Below are positions 1 to 9,071 of a stretch of 64,000 bases of DNA, one piece after another. The notes beneath the pieces are model-generated. The model saw nothing but the letters and a program-made list of their open reading frames with translations, ran no database searches and was not told the origin of the DNA. The position numbers and the translations under genes are program-made. Within the stretch, counting starts at the first letter, position 1, and each line of letters starts with the position of its first letter. This stretch comes from Streptomyces nitrosporeus (GTDB taxonomy: Bacteria; Actinomycetota; Actinomycetes; Streptomycetales; Streptomycetaceae). The stretch covers positions 6,742,001 through 6,806,000 of the forward strand of contig NZ_CP023702.1 of the NCBI RefSeq assembly GCF_008704555.1, read 5' to 3'.

Positions 1-28
1 CCGGCCCGTCCGGAGAAGCGGGCTGACC

Positions 29-3000
29 GTGTTACCGGGAGACGCGAAGGACCTGCCGGCGAGAGCGGATCTGACGGCACCCGGCTGCCACGCGCTGGTG
101 GTCGGGGCAGCCGCTCACCCGGGAGAACTGCTGCCCGCTCTGCCGTCCGCTCTCCGGTCGGCCCAGGACGTGGCCGAGACCCTCAGTACGGTGTGCGGCA
201 TGGGCGACCGGGTCACGCTGCTGACCGATCCGGCCTCGCCGGGCGACGTCCTGGAAGCGCTGACGACGGTCATCGCCCGGGCCGAGCCCACCGAGCAGCG
301 GTACGAGCGCGGAACCGTCCTCCTCTACTTCGTCGGGCACGGGCTGCGAGGGCCCGGCCGACAGCTGTACCTGGCCACGGCGAGGACCAGGTCCCTGACC
401 GACACGGCGCACTCCGTCCCCTACACGGAGATCGAGCGCTACCTGAGCGACGCCGCCGCCGACCCGGTGGTGATCCTCGACTGCTGTTTCGCCGGGAACG
501 CCCAGGAGCCCGCCCGGCCGGCCGCCGCCGACCCGTTCGCCGGTGCCCGGCCCACCGGCAGCTACCTGCTCGCCTCGGCGATGCGCAACGCCTTGGCGTA
601 CGCCCCGCCGGACGCGGAGCACACCCTCTTCAGCGGCCACCTGCTCGCCCTGCTGAGGGAAGGCGATGCCGGCGGCCCGAAGTGGCTGACGCTGGGCGGC
701 GTCTACCGGCTGCTCGACCAGCGGCTCCAGGGCAGCGCCGCCCGCCCCTACGGCGGTGGTACCGCGCGCATGAGCGAGCTGGCCCTCACCGTGAACCGGC
801 GGTACGAGCCGCTGCCGGACCCGCACACCGCGCAGCGGGCGGCCGACGTCCCGGACCCCGACGCCGTCTGCCCCTACCCCGGCATCCTCCCCTTCCTCCC
901 CGAGCAGCACCGGCTCTTCTTCGGCCGTGAGGAACTGACCCGGGAACTGCTGCACCGCGTCCGGCAGGCGCGACCCGGCGAACCGGTGGTCCTGGTGGGA
1001 CCGTCGGGAGTCGGCAAGTCCTCACTCCTGAGGGCAGGGCTCGCCGTGGTCGCGGAACAGGCAGGTCTCGGTCCTGTGCGACTGGTGCCGGCGCCGGGTG
1101 ACAGACCCTTCCGCAGGCTCACCGAGGAGTGGGCGGCGGCGGTGGGCAGGACGCCTTCCGACGTCGTACGGGATCTGGAGCGCGCGCGCTTCAGCCGGCC
1201 CGCGGAGCCGGGGGACGGGACCGGGGCCGGGCGGGCGCCGGGGCTCCTCGTCATCGACCAGCTCGAGGAGTACTTCACGCTCTGCCAGGACGAGGCCGAA
1301 CGCGGGCGGTTCGCCGCCGCCCTCACCGCGGGAGCGGACGAGGAGCAGAGCGCGGGCGCGGCGGCGGGTCCGCGTATCGTCCTGGCGCTGCGTGCCGACT
1401 ACTACGGCGATGCCCTGAGCGACCCCCGTCTGGCATCCGTCGTGCGGGCCGGCCACTTCGCCGTGCCCGCGCTGACCGACGAGGAGGTGGAGGCCGCGAT
1501 CGTGCGCCCGGCGGAGCACGCCGGCCTGCGCTGGGAGGAAGGCGTCCCACAGCTCCTGCGGCGCGATGTGAACGAGGAGCGGCGCACCACGGGCGACGCG
1601 GCGGCGCTGCCCTTCCTCGCCTACGCCCTGCCCGAGATCTGGCTGAGGCGCCGTGGGCCGACTCTGACGTACGCCGGGTACGCGGCCGTCGGAGGCATAC
1701 GGGGCGCGGTGGCCACGGCCGCCGACAGGATCCACGATTCCCTCGACGACACCGGCCGTGCGGCTCTGCGGAGCCTCCTGCTGGCCATGGTCCACGTCGC
1801 CGACGGCGAGGGGCGGCTGGTCCGCCGCCGGGTGCTCCCCGTGGAGTCGGCCGGGAAGGAGGACCTGCTGCGCCGGCTCGCGGACGCCCGTCTGGTCGTC
1901 GTGGACGAGGAGGGCGGGGCGCAGCTCGGCCACGACTCGCTGCTGCACGCGTGGTCGAGGCTGAGCGGCTGGATCGACGAGGTACGGGACGATCTGCTGA
2001 GGCTCCGCCGGCTGACGGCGGCGGCGGAGGGCTGGGCCGAGGCCGGACGGAAACCGAGCGGCCTCTACGGGGGCGATGCCCTGGAGGAGGCGAAGAAGCT
2101 CACCGCGGAGCACATCCGGCGGGACGGCCGGGTCCCGCCCGCCCGGGGCACCCGGCTGCTTCAGGGGCCGGTCCGGAAAAAGCAACCGGTCCGGAGAGAG
2201 CGGCCGGCCCGGGGAGACGTACCGGCGCGGGCGGCCCGGCACATGGACGCCGGTGGTCCGGCCGGTGCGGCCGCGTCCACCGTGGTCCGCGTACCCGTTC
2301 CCCCGGTGGTGGGGGAGTTCGTCACCGCGAGTGACCACGCGCAGCGCCGAAGACGCCTCGTCACACGTGCGTGGATCGCGTCCCTCTCGGTCCTGGCCCT
2401 GGTGGCGGTGTCCCTCTTCGGGTGGGCCGCCCATGAGAACGAGCAGGCGGAAAGCCGGGAGAAGACCCTGATCGCCAGGGAGCTGGCCGCCCGGGCCGGC
2501 GCCCTGCGGGAGCGCGACCCGCAGACCGCGCTCCGCCTGAGCCTGGCCGCCTACCGTACGGCCGTGATCCCCGAGACCCGTTCCAGCCTCTACGCTTCCT
2601 CGACGACCGTCACACCGGCCCACCTCGTGCCCGCGAAGCAGTATCGCGAGGCCGTTCTCGGCCTTGCCTACAGCCCGGACGGGAAGGTCCTGGCCGCGAG
2701 CCACCGGGAAAGGGAATCCGGCGGCGGCCGGGTCCAGTTGTGGGATGTGTCCGTGCCGACCAGGCCGGCCGAAGCGGGCCGGTTCGAGCTGAAAAGCAGT
2801 CCGGTCGTCGCTTTCCATCCGCGCTCACGGATCCTCGCCGCGCAGTCGGCGGACGAACTGACGCTGTGGGACACCGCGGACCCGCGGGAACCGAGACAGC
2901 TCGCCCTGGTGCGGCTCGCCCCCCTGCAGACGTACACGCTGGCCTTCAGCAAGGACGGCCGGACCCTCGCGGCGGGCAGCGGGAAGGGACTGCTGCGGCT

Positions 3001-4816
3001 GTGGGACGTGGGCGACCCCGCCCGGCCCACCCTGCGAGAGCAGCGGACGGTCGCCACGTCGCCCCTGATCTCCCTGGCCTTCACCCGGGACGGGGACCAC
3101 CTGATCACAGGCAACAGCAACGGCGACGGGGACGCGGAGGGCGAGCAGCCCGCCCAGGTACAGCTGTGGGACGTCGGCGACCCGGACCGGCCCGTGCTGC
3201 GGGACACCGAACGGGCCGAGACGGTCATGGCGGTGGCCGCCCACCCCCGCCGTGACCTGGTGGTCGCGACCGGCGGATACGGGAAGGTCGCCTGGTGGGA
3301 AGTGAGGGACGGGCGGGAACTGCGACGTGTGGAGGCGGAGGAGTACAGGGACACCTGGGGTGACGACAACGGCGGCATACCGTCCCTGGCCTTCAGCGCG
3401 GACGGCAGGTTCCTGGCGGGAGCCGACCGCGACAACGGCGTCAAACGGATCGACGCCACCAGGAAGACGGCGGAACTGGTGGACGGTCTGCCCGGTGTGA
3501 CGCTGCCGGTGGGCGAACCGTCCCAGTCGGTCGCCTACAGCCCGGACAGCAGGTATCTGGCGGTCGGCGAAGTCGGCGGAGAGGTGCGCCTGTGGCCCGA
3601 CCGGCCCTGGGCGCCTGCGCTGAAGGGCGGTGTCCACCTCATGCCCCAGGCGGGCACCAGCGCCTTCAGCGCCGACGGCAGGCTGGTCCTCACCTCGCAG
3701 TACGAAGGCGAGGGCCGCACGACGAGCGTGTGGGACGTCAGCGACATCGAGGCGCCGAAGATCCGGTACACCCTGCCGGAGGGATGGGAGGCCAAGTTCT
3801 TCCTGACGCGCCGCGAGAAGCCGGTGTTCCTGGCCCACCACTGGGCCGGAGGGCTGGAGCACACCCTCCAGATCTGGCAGCTGGAGCCGGGCGGGGCCGT
3901 GAGGAAAGGGGCCGGCATCCGGTTCACCGCCGACAACCCGAGCATCGCCGTGAGCCCTGACGGCATGCTCCTCGCGGTGGGCTCGGACGAGGAACCCGTC
4001 ACCACGCTGTGGGACCTCGGCGACCCGGCAAAACCCGTGCGCCGAGGTGCCGTCGAGGTGAGGGCGAGCAGTGCGCTCGGGAGCTCGGGAAGCCTCTGGT
4101 TCGCCGGAGAACAGTCCCTGGCGACGACGGAGGGAGGCCGGCACATCAGGTTCTGGGACGTCTCCGACCCCTCCCGCCCCCGCAAGGGCGGACGCATCAA
4201 GGACGCGGCGTCGATGGCCGGCGCGATGTACCACGGCGCGTCCCGGCTGCTCGTCACCGAGGCGGTGGGGGACGAGGTCAGGCTCTGGGACCTCTCCCGG
4301 CCCGCGCATCCCGTCAAGGGCGGTGTGCTTCCGGCCGCACCCGAAGGCTACTTCCCCATGGGCAAGGGACGACTGGCGACGGCACTGGCCGACGGGAGCG
4401 TCGAGTTCTGGGACGTCTCCGATCCGGCGCACCCCAGGAGGACAGGCCACGACCTCCTGTTCGACCATGCGGTCGGTTCGATCGACATGGCCTTCGACGG
4501 CCGCCACGTGGTGACGAGCGGGCCCTATCGTCTGTGGTCCATAGGGAAGGACGGGCGGTGGAACACCCCCGAACTCTTCACGCTGGAGAACGCGCAAACG
4601 GTGCACGTGCCGCCCGGGGCATCGCCCGGGGGCTCGCGCTGGCTGGCCGTCACCACGCACGACACCACCGGCATGACGCCGGAGACGACCTACGTACTCG
4701 ACTTCGACACCGACGGTCTCTACGAGGACCTGTGCGCCTCCTACCCCTCAAGCGTCTTTGAGGAACGGTGGCGTCAGATGCTCCCGCACCTGACCTACCG
4801 TGAGTCCTGCGCCTGA
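29..4816 (+). CDS. Caspase-like / nSTAND ATPase / transmembrane / WD40 protein
   Basis: Large multidomain protein, 1595 aa. Residues about 20-260 look like a C14 caspase/metacaspase-type peptidase: FVGHG carries the likely catalytic His104 and ILDCCFAG the likely Cys153. Residues about 281-680 are an nSTAND1-type P-loop NTPase: Walker A GPSGVGKSS at 324-332 and Walker B LLVIDQLEEYF around 406-416. A single hydrophobic segment at about 778-800 precedes a C-terminal region (about 870-1570) with some thirteen WD-like repeats ending in LWDVGDP, FWDVSDP and similar, enough for two propellers. The family logic, by analogy to STAND NTPases, is that the WD40 part senses, the ATPase oligomerises and the protease acts; this is inference. 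The start is GTG with GGAGA about ten bases upstream, but the frame is open to the window edge, so an earlier start is possible. Codon 2 is TTA, suggesting bldA-dependent translation. Domain call strong, role uncertain. Confidence 0.85.
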   Translation: MLPGDAKDLPARADLTAPGCHALVVGAAAHPGELLPALPSALRSAQDVAETLSTVCGMGDRVTLLTDPASPGDVLEALTTVIARAEPTEQRYERGTVLLYFVGHGLRGPGRQLYLATARTRSLTDTAHSVPYTEIERYLSDAAADPVVILDCCFAGNAQEPARPAAADPFAGARPTGSYLLASAMRNALAYAPPDAEHTLFSGHLLALLREGDAGGPKWLTLGGVYRLLDQRLQGSAARPYGGGTARMSELALTVNRRYEPLPDPHTAQRAADVPDPDAVCPYPGILPFLPEQHRLFFGREELTRELLHRVRQARPGEPVVLVGPSGVGKSSLLRAGLAVVAEQAGLGPVRLVPAPGDRPFRRLTEEWAAAVGRTPSDVVRDLERARFSRPAEPGDGTGAGRAPGLLVIDQLEEYFTLCQDEAERGRFAAALTAGADEEQSAGAAAGPRIVLALRADYYGDALSDPRLASVVRAGHFAVPALTDEEVEAAIVRPAEHAGLRWEEGVPQLLRRDVNEERRTTGDAAALPFLAYALPEIWLRRRGPTLTYAGYAAVGGIRGAVATAADRIHDSLDDTGRAALRSLLLAMVHVADGEGRLVRRRVLPVESAGKEDLLRRLADARLVVVDEEGGAQLGHDSLLHAWSRLSGWIDEVRDDLLRLRRLTAAAEGWAEAGRKPSGLYGGDALEEAKKLTAEHIRRDGRVPPARGTRLLQGPVRKKQPVRRERPARGDVPARAARHMDAGGPAGAAASTVVRVPVPPVVGEFVTASDHAQRRRRLVTRAWIASLSVLALVAVSLFGWAAHENEQAESREKTLIARELAARAGALRERDPQTALRLSLAAYRTAVIPETRSSLYASSTTVTPAHLVPAKQYREAVLGLAYSPDGKVLAASHRERESGGGRVQLWDVSVPTRPAEAGRFELKSSPVVAFHPRSRILAAQSADELTLWDTADPREPRQLALVRLAPLQTYTLAFSKDGRTLAAGSGKGLLRLWDVGDPARPTLREQRTVATSPLISLAFTRDGDHLITGNSNGDGDAEGEQPAQVQLWDVGDPDRPVLRDTERAETVMAVAAHPRRDLVVATGGYGKVAWWEVRDGRELRRVEAEEYRDTWGDDNGGIPSLAFSADGRFLAGADRDNGVKRIDATRKTAELVDGLPGVTLPVGEPSQSVAYSPDSRYLAVGEVGGEVRLWPDRPWAPALKGGVHLMPQAGTSAFSADGRLVLTSQYEGEGRTTSVWDVSDIEAPKIRYTLPEGWEAKFFLTRREKPVFLAHHWAGGLEHTLQIWQLEPGGAVRKGAGIRFTADNPSIAVSPDGMLLAVGSDEEPVTTLWDLGDPAKPVRRGAVEVRASSALGSSGSLWFAGEQSLATTEGGRHIRFWDVSDPSRPRKGGRIKDAASMAGAMYHGASRLLVTEAVGDEVRLWDLSRPAHPVKGGVLPAAPEGYFPMGKGRLATALADGSVEFWDVSDPAHPRRTGHDLLFDHAVGSIDMAFDGRHVVTSGPYRLWSIGKDGRWNTPELFTLENAQTVHVPPGASPGGSRWLAVTTHDTTGMTPETTYVLDFDTDGLYEDLCASYPSSVFEERWRQMLPHLTYRESCA

Positions 4817-4906
4817 AGGCCCGCACCGGGCCGGACCCGACGGCCACCACCGCGCCGGGCGGGGACCACCGGCACCCGCACGCCTCGTGACGGGACGTCC
4901 GGCGTC

Positions 4907-4958
4907 AGCGCCGTCGGTGTCCGTGCCGCCGGTGTCCGTGCCGCCGGTGTCCGTGCCC
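4907..4958. repeat. 15-bp tandem repeat, about three copies
   Basis: The unit CCGTGCCGCCGGTGT occurs exactly at 4921-4935 and 4936-4950, with partial copies on both sides. It sits in the gap between the caspase-STAND gene and the small Tat gene. No function is evident. Confidence 0.6.
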
Positions 4959-5057
4959 GTGAGGGGAAAGTCCGCGAAGTCCCTTCGGAACAGGCCCTTC
5001 GTTCCTATGATCGATTCTGCCTCCCGGACGTCCGGGAGACCGACAGGAGGAGGGGCT

Positions 5058-5417
5058 GTGTCGGACATGTCGAGACGCAAGCTGCTGGGGTACACGGGGA
5101 CGGCCGCGGCGGGGGCCGTGTTCGCTTCCGCCGCTTCCGCCGAGGCCGCGGAGACGGGCACGGACACGGACGAAGCCCGCACCACGGCGACCGAGTTCAT
5201 GCACGGAACCGATTTCTGGGCCAGCGCGAGTATGGCCGAGAGCGACCTGATGATGGAGATGAGCTTCAAGCTCCGCGTCGACCAGCCGAACGGCTACCCG
5301 TCCGCCCAGCACATCACGCCCCTTGAGGTGGCCCAGGCGCTGTCCGCCCTGGCGCAGTCCAAGGGCTGGCCGCCGCTCACCTTCTACGGCACGCCGCCCC
5401 CCGTCGCGGTGAACTGA
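5058..5417 (+). CDS. Small Tat-exported protein of unknown function
   Basis: 119 aa, starting at GTG 5058 with GGAGG seven bases upstream (an ATG at 5067 is also in frame). The N-terminus carries the twin-arginine pattern SRRKLLGY followed by an Ala-rich hydrophobic stretch and a probable cleavage site around ASAEAAE. The mature part of roughly 75 residues contains no cysteine and no catalytic motif I recognise; it includes EFMHGTDFWASASMAESDLM and ends with a proline-rich tail (GTPPPVAVN). It lies 241 bp after the caspase-STAND gene on the same strand, so co-transcription is possible but not shown. I do not recognise the family. Confidence 0.7.
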   Translation: MSDMSRRKLLGYTGTAAAGAVFASAASAEAAETGTDTDEARTTATEFMHGTDFWASASMAESDLMMEMSFKLRVDQPNGYPSAQHITPLEVAQALSALAQSKGWPPLTFYGTPPPVAVN

Positions 5418-5600
5418 CGTCAGGCACGCCCGGCCGCCCGCACCTCCGGTCCCGAACGGTGACTCGGACCGCGCCGCTCACCTGGGCATGGGCCGGAAGT
5501 GAAGGCGGCCTTCGCCCGGCCCTCCGCTCCCCGCAGGGATACGGAACCGGCCGGAGGCCGCTGACAGGAGTGCGGTGTACCGCGAGGCCCGGCGCGGAGC

Positions 5601-5629
5601 GGCCCCGGAAGCACCACACTTCCGGGGCC
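5601..5629. terminator. Hairpin in the convergent intergenic region 5418-6026
   Basis: Perfect 11-bp stem GGCCCCGGAAG / CTTCCGGGGCC with a 7-nt loop and no T-tract. It lies between two convergent genes and could terminate both. The rest of the 609-bp gap has no open frame with credible features and no other clear signal. Confidence 0.5.
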
Positions 5630-6026
5630 GGTCCCACACGTGCTCGTCCGCCCGGCGGGAGAAGCCCAAAGGCGGCCCGAGGGCCCGGATCCGGCCCGGT
5701 CCGCACGCTCTTCGACCCTCCGCACGAGAGGCGCGGGCCCCGGCACGGCAGCGGTGGCTTCGGCTGCGTACACCGCCCCCACCGACGGCAGCGCCCCGCC
5801 GGCCCCGGCCGGCCCGGCACGGGCAGCCCGTCCGCCTGCGGGGCGGACGACCCGGCCATGGCCCCCGGCCCGGAGCCGCGCGGAGCCCCCGGCCCCCTCG
5901 GCCCGCACCGTTCCCTCGACCGCCCGGCAGGCCGGAGGGCGGGCCGGAGGGCGGGCGGTCCCGGCCGGGCAGGAACGACCGGACGCCGGGACCGGACGCA
6001 CCCGCTCCGCCGACAGGCCGGCGCGG

Positions 6027-7442
6027 TCAGCCCAGCAGACGGCCGAAGTGGACCGCGGAGGGGGCCACGCCCAGGCTCGCCTCGCCGAAGGAGACACTGC
6101 CCCGGGCCACCGGGCCCGCGCTGCCGCCCTTGAACAGCCATACGCCGCCCTGACCGGCGTTCTCGTCCGGAGCGGCCACGGCGAGGGTCGCCGGCACGCC
6201 CTCGGCGGCACTCACGACGTGGACCTCGCCACCGAACGCGTCACCGTTCTCGTCGACGCCGGGGACGTCCGCCGTCGACTGGCCGATCACCCGGGTTCCG
6301 GTGCCGGTGACGCCCGAGGCGCGCCCCTTGAACACCAGCACCCCTCCGGCGTCCTTCGCCCCGCCCACGTCCTCGCCCGGCAGGCCGACGACGACCTCGC
6401 CGTAGCCGTCACCGTCCAGGTCCCCGACCGCCGCACTCGCCCCCATCCTGTCGCCGATCTCGTCGGCACCGGGCACCCCGGCCGTGCTCTGGGTGATCCA
6501 GGACGGCTTCAGCGCGGTGTTCTGCCCCTTGGGACCTCCGTAGGCGACCGCCACCGCGCCGCCCTTGCTCGGGAAGTCGACGTCGCTGTCCATGCCGGTG
6601 GGCTGCCGGGTGAAGACCAGGTCCGGGTAGGCGTCCCCGTTGACCGAGCCGACGGTCACCGTGGAGTGGGTGAGGTAGGTCCCCGGGGCGGCGAGGATCT
6701 GAGTCTCCGTGAAGCCCGTGCCGGTCGACAGGTACAGCGACGTCCCGTCGCAGTCCGGCTCGTCGCTGCAGCCGCTGCGCACCAGCAGGTCGTCCTTGCC
6801 GTCGTTGTTCATGTCGGCGGCCTGCACGCTCTCCAGGACGCTGTCGACGTCGGCGGGCACGGCCGTACGCGTGCTCCCGGCCGTCCCGTCCGCGCCGATG
6901 TCCTCGCTCAGCACGACCTCCCCGCCCCATGGGGCCCGGTCGATCCCGGCCACGTCCGTCCGGCCGTCCCCGTCGAAGTCACCGACCGCGTTCCCCGGGC
7001 CGTGGAACTCCACCGCCCGGGTCGCCGGCCCCCGCGCCCCGCCGAACAGGATGACGCTCGTGCCGTCCCCGGCCGAGGCGAGCAGGTCGGTGTATCCGTC
7101 GCCGTCGATGTCGGCGGCCGACGCCGCCCCGAAGCGGCCGTTCGCCGTGGCCGCCCCGGGCACCCCGGCCGAGTTCTGGCTGATGATCCGGTGCCGTGCC
7201 GGGCTGATGCCCTTCGCGTCACCCGGGTACACGGCTATGTACCCGGCCTTCGCGATGCCCGAGACGGTCCCCTCGGGCACCGGGACGAACAGGTCCTCGT
7301 ACCCGTCCCCGTCGAAGTCGACGTGCTGCCCCGGCACGGCCGAGGACCCGGCGGCCGCGGCCGTGCCGGAGAAGGTGAGCGGCGCGGCGGCCGCGAGCGC
7401 CACGAAGGCCGCTGACGCGGTACGGAATCTGCGGATCTGCAT
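6027..7442 (-). CDS. Secreted FG-GAP repeat (integrin-alpha-like beta-propeller) protein
   Basis: 471 aa. The N-terminus (MQIRRFRTASAAFVALAAAAP, ending near GTAAAAG) is a Sec-type signal peptide. The mature protein is built from FG-GAP/VCBS-type repeats recognisable by D-x-D-G-D-G-Y/F-x-D-L signatures such as VDFDGDGYEDLFV, DIDGDGYTDLLAS, DFDGDGRTDVAG and DLDGDGYGEVVVG, which bind calcium in the family and make a seven-bladed propeller. An extracellular binding or scaffolding role is usual; no catalytic domain is attached. The ATG at 7442 has GAGGG eight bases upstream. The gene converges on the small Tat gene across the 5418-6026 gap. Confidence 0.85.
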   Translation of the reverse strand: MQIRRFRTASAAFVALAAAAPLTFSGTAAAAGSSAVPGQHVDFDGDGYEDLFVPVPEGTVSGIAKAGYIAVYPGDAKGISPARHRIISQNSAGVPGAATANGRFGAASAADIDGDGYTDLLASAGDGTSVILFGGARGPATRAVEFHGPGNAVGDFDGDGRTDVAGIDRAPWGGEVVLSEDIGADGTAGSTRTAVPADVDSVLESVQAADMNNDGKDDLLVRSGCSDEPDCDGTSLYLSTGTGFTETQILAAPGTYLTHSTVTVGSVNGDAYPDLVFTRQPTGMDSDVDFPSKGGAVAVAYGGPKGQNTALKPSWITQSTAGVPGADEIGDRMGASAAVGDLDGDGYGEVVVGLPGEDVGGAKDAGGVLVFKGRASGVTGTGTRVIGQSTADVPGVDENGDAFGGEVHVVSAAEGVPATLAVAAPDENAGQGGVWLFKGGSAGPVARGSVSFGEASLGVAPSAVHFGRLLG

Positions 7443-7445
7443 GGT

Positions 7446-7950
7446 TCATCCCTCTGGGGTGCGAAGCGGTGAGTGGAACAGTGGCCGGCGGGGTGCCCGG
7501 ACCGCCGCAGCCGTTCCCGCCGGCCGTCGCCCCCGCTCTCCAAGGAAGACGGCCGGCACGGCACAAGGTTGCGCCGGACGCCCGGGAACAAGGCCGCCGT
7601 GCCGGTGCGGAGGGCCCGGCACGGCCCTCGACCACGCCGGCAGCACCGCCGGAGCCACCGCCGCGAGCGTGAACACCGCCGACGGCGGCAGCGCCTCGCG
7701 GTGGGCCCGTCGGCGAAGAGCCTGGCGAGGACGCTGCCGGCCGGGACCAGCTCCCGGCCCGCCGCCACCCCCTGCCCGGTCCGAGCCGCCACCACCCCGG
7801 AAAGCGCCCGACGCGGGCCGGGCCGCCACCCGGCCCTCCACCAGAGCGGCTTCGCAGGGGTCACCTCCCGGCCTCCGGCCAGGTCCGGCCGGTGGCCGTA
7901 CAGCCCGGAGGCGAAGGCACCGTCGTACCGTGGGGTGCAGAGGGGGCGGG
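7446..7950 (-). pseudogene. Decayed coding sequence in the 7443-8302 gap
   Basis: The 860-bp gap has no intact gene, but the minus strand reads like degenerate coding DNA with G/C third positions. One frame gives VTPAKPLWWRAGW and then VPAGSVLARLFADGP; near 7690 the sense continues in another frame as EALPPSAVFTLAAVAPAVLP. That pattern suggests a frameshifted remnant. I cannot name the parent gene. Limits are approximate; the part from about 7950 to 8302 shows only the cupin ribosome-binding site. Confidence 0.3.
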
Positions 7951-8302
7951 GTGCAGAGGGGCCAGCCCGTCTCCCGGCCGGGCGAAGCGTATCCGGGCCG
8001 GCGGGCGGGACGGGCGGCCCGGACAGCCGTCGCCGACGTACGGATCGCAGCCCTCGGCCTCCCCGGACACGGTGGACGGCCGTGTCCGGGGAGGCCCGGC
8101 CGCGCACCGGTACGGGCACACCACCGGCGGCCAGGGACGTGAGGAGGGAGACGCGTGTGGGGCTCTCACCGCACGGAGGCGGGGGAAGGACCGTGCCGCG
8201 GTGGTCGCGGCACGCGGGCGCCGGCCCCGGAGGGGCACATATCGGCGCCACCACGACGGGCCGTGCCGAGGCCGGCCGCGAGGGCGTTAAGGAGAGTGTG
8301 AG

Positions 8303-8785
8303 ATGTCGTATCCGGAACCGCGGTACACCGACGGCGAAGGCGAGATCAGTGCCACCTACCGGCCCGCAGGCACCCCGCCGGACCTGCTGCCCCGCGGCGG
8401 CGGAAGCACCCACTACCTGGCGACGTCCGAGACGACGCACGGGGAGTTCGGGCTGTACCGGATCAACATGGGTCCCCGGGCGGGCGGACCCGCCACCCAC
8501 TTCCACCGGACGATATCGGAATCGTTCTTCATCCTGGACGGCACGGTGCGCATCTACGACGGGGAGCGCTGGACGGACGCCGCCGAGGATGACTTCGTGT
8601 ATGTGCCCCAGGGCGGCCTGCACGCCTTCCGCAACGACTCGGACGCGCCGGCGTCGATGCTGCTGCTGTTCACCCCGGGTGCTCCACGCGAGGAGTACTT
8701 CGAGAAGGTGGCGAAGGTCTCCGACTGGCCGGAGAAGCAGCGGGCCGAGTTCTTCTTCCGGCACGACACGTACTGGACCGGCTGA
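8303..8785 (+). CDS. Cupin-domain protein
   Basis: 160 aa, one conserved beta-barrel cupin. Motif 1 is recognisable in PATHFHRTISESFFILDG (residues about 70-87: His-x-His, a downstream Glu and Gly), and motif 2 in YVPQGGLHAFRND (about 107-119), providing the metal-binding His/Glu set. The substrate cannot be read from the sequence; single-domain cupins of this type are often dioxygenases, isomerases or small-molecule binders. ATG 8303 has AAGGAG eight bases upstream. It stands alone, with a decayed gene upstream and the HipA-like operon 286 bp downstream. Confidence 0.8.
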   Translation: MSYPEPRYTDGEGEISATYRPAGTPPDLLPRGGGSTHYLATSETTHGEFGLYRINMGPRAGGPATHFHRTISESFFILDGTVRIYDGERWTDAAEDDFVYVPQGGLHAFRNDSDAPASMLLLFTPGAPREEYFEKVAKVSDWPEKQRAEFFFRHDTYWTG

Positions 8786-9071
8786 GGGCCGGGGCGCGGA
8801 CTCCGCCGGGGCGAGGTCTTCGGGCCGGGTCCGGAGGTCCCGGCCACTCCTCGCCTGCGATCACTCTCGGTTACTATGCTCACTTCATGCCGGAGGCCGG
8901 CAGTAAGGGGCGCGGCACCATCGACGGTCTGTTCGGGGAGCGCGGGAGATCGGCTTGCTGGCCGAAACTCCCCAGATTCTCCCCAGCGCTTTTGGCCCGT
9001 GTTCCCGGCCCCTAAGCTCCGGAGAAGTCTTCCGTGGATTGCAAGGTTAAAGAGATGGGTGGCCTGGGAAA

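Noticed and set aside
8887..9015. 42-codon ORF from ATG 8887 just downstream of a TACTAT hexamer
   Set aside because: No family, no conserved ending and loss of G/C third positions after 20 codons. Possibly a relic, not supportable as a gene.
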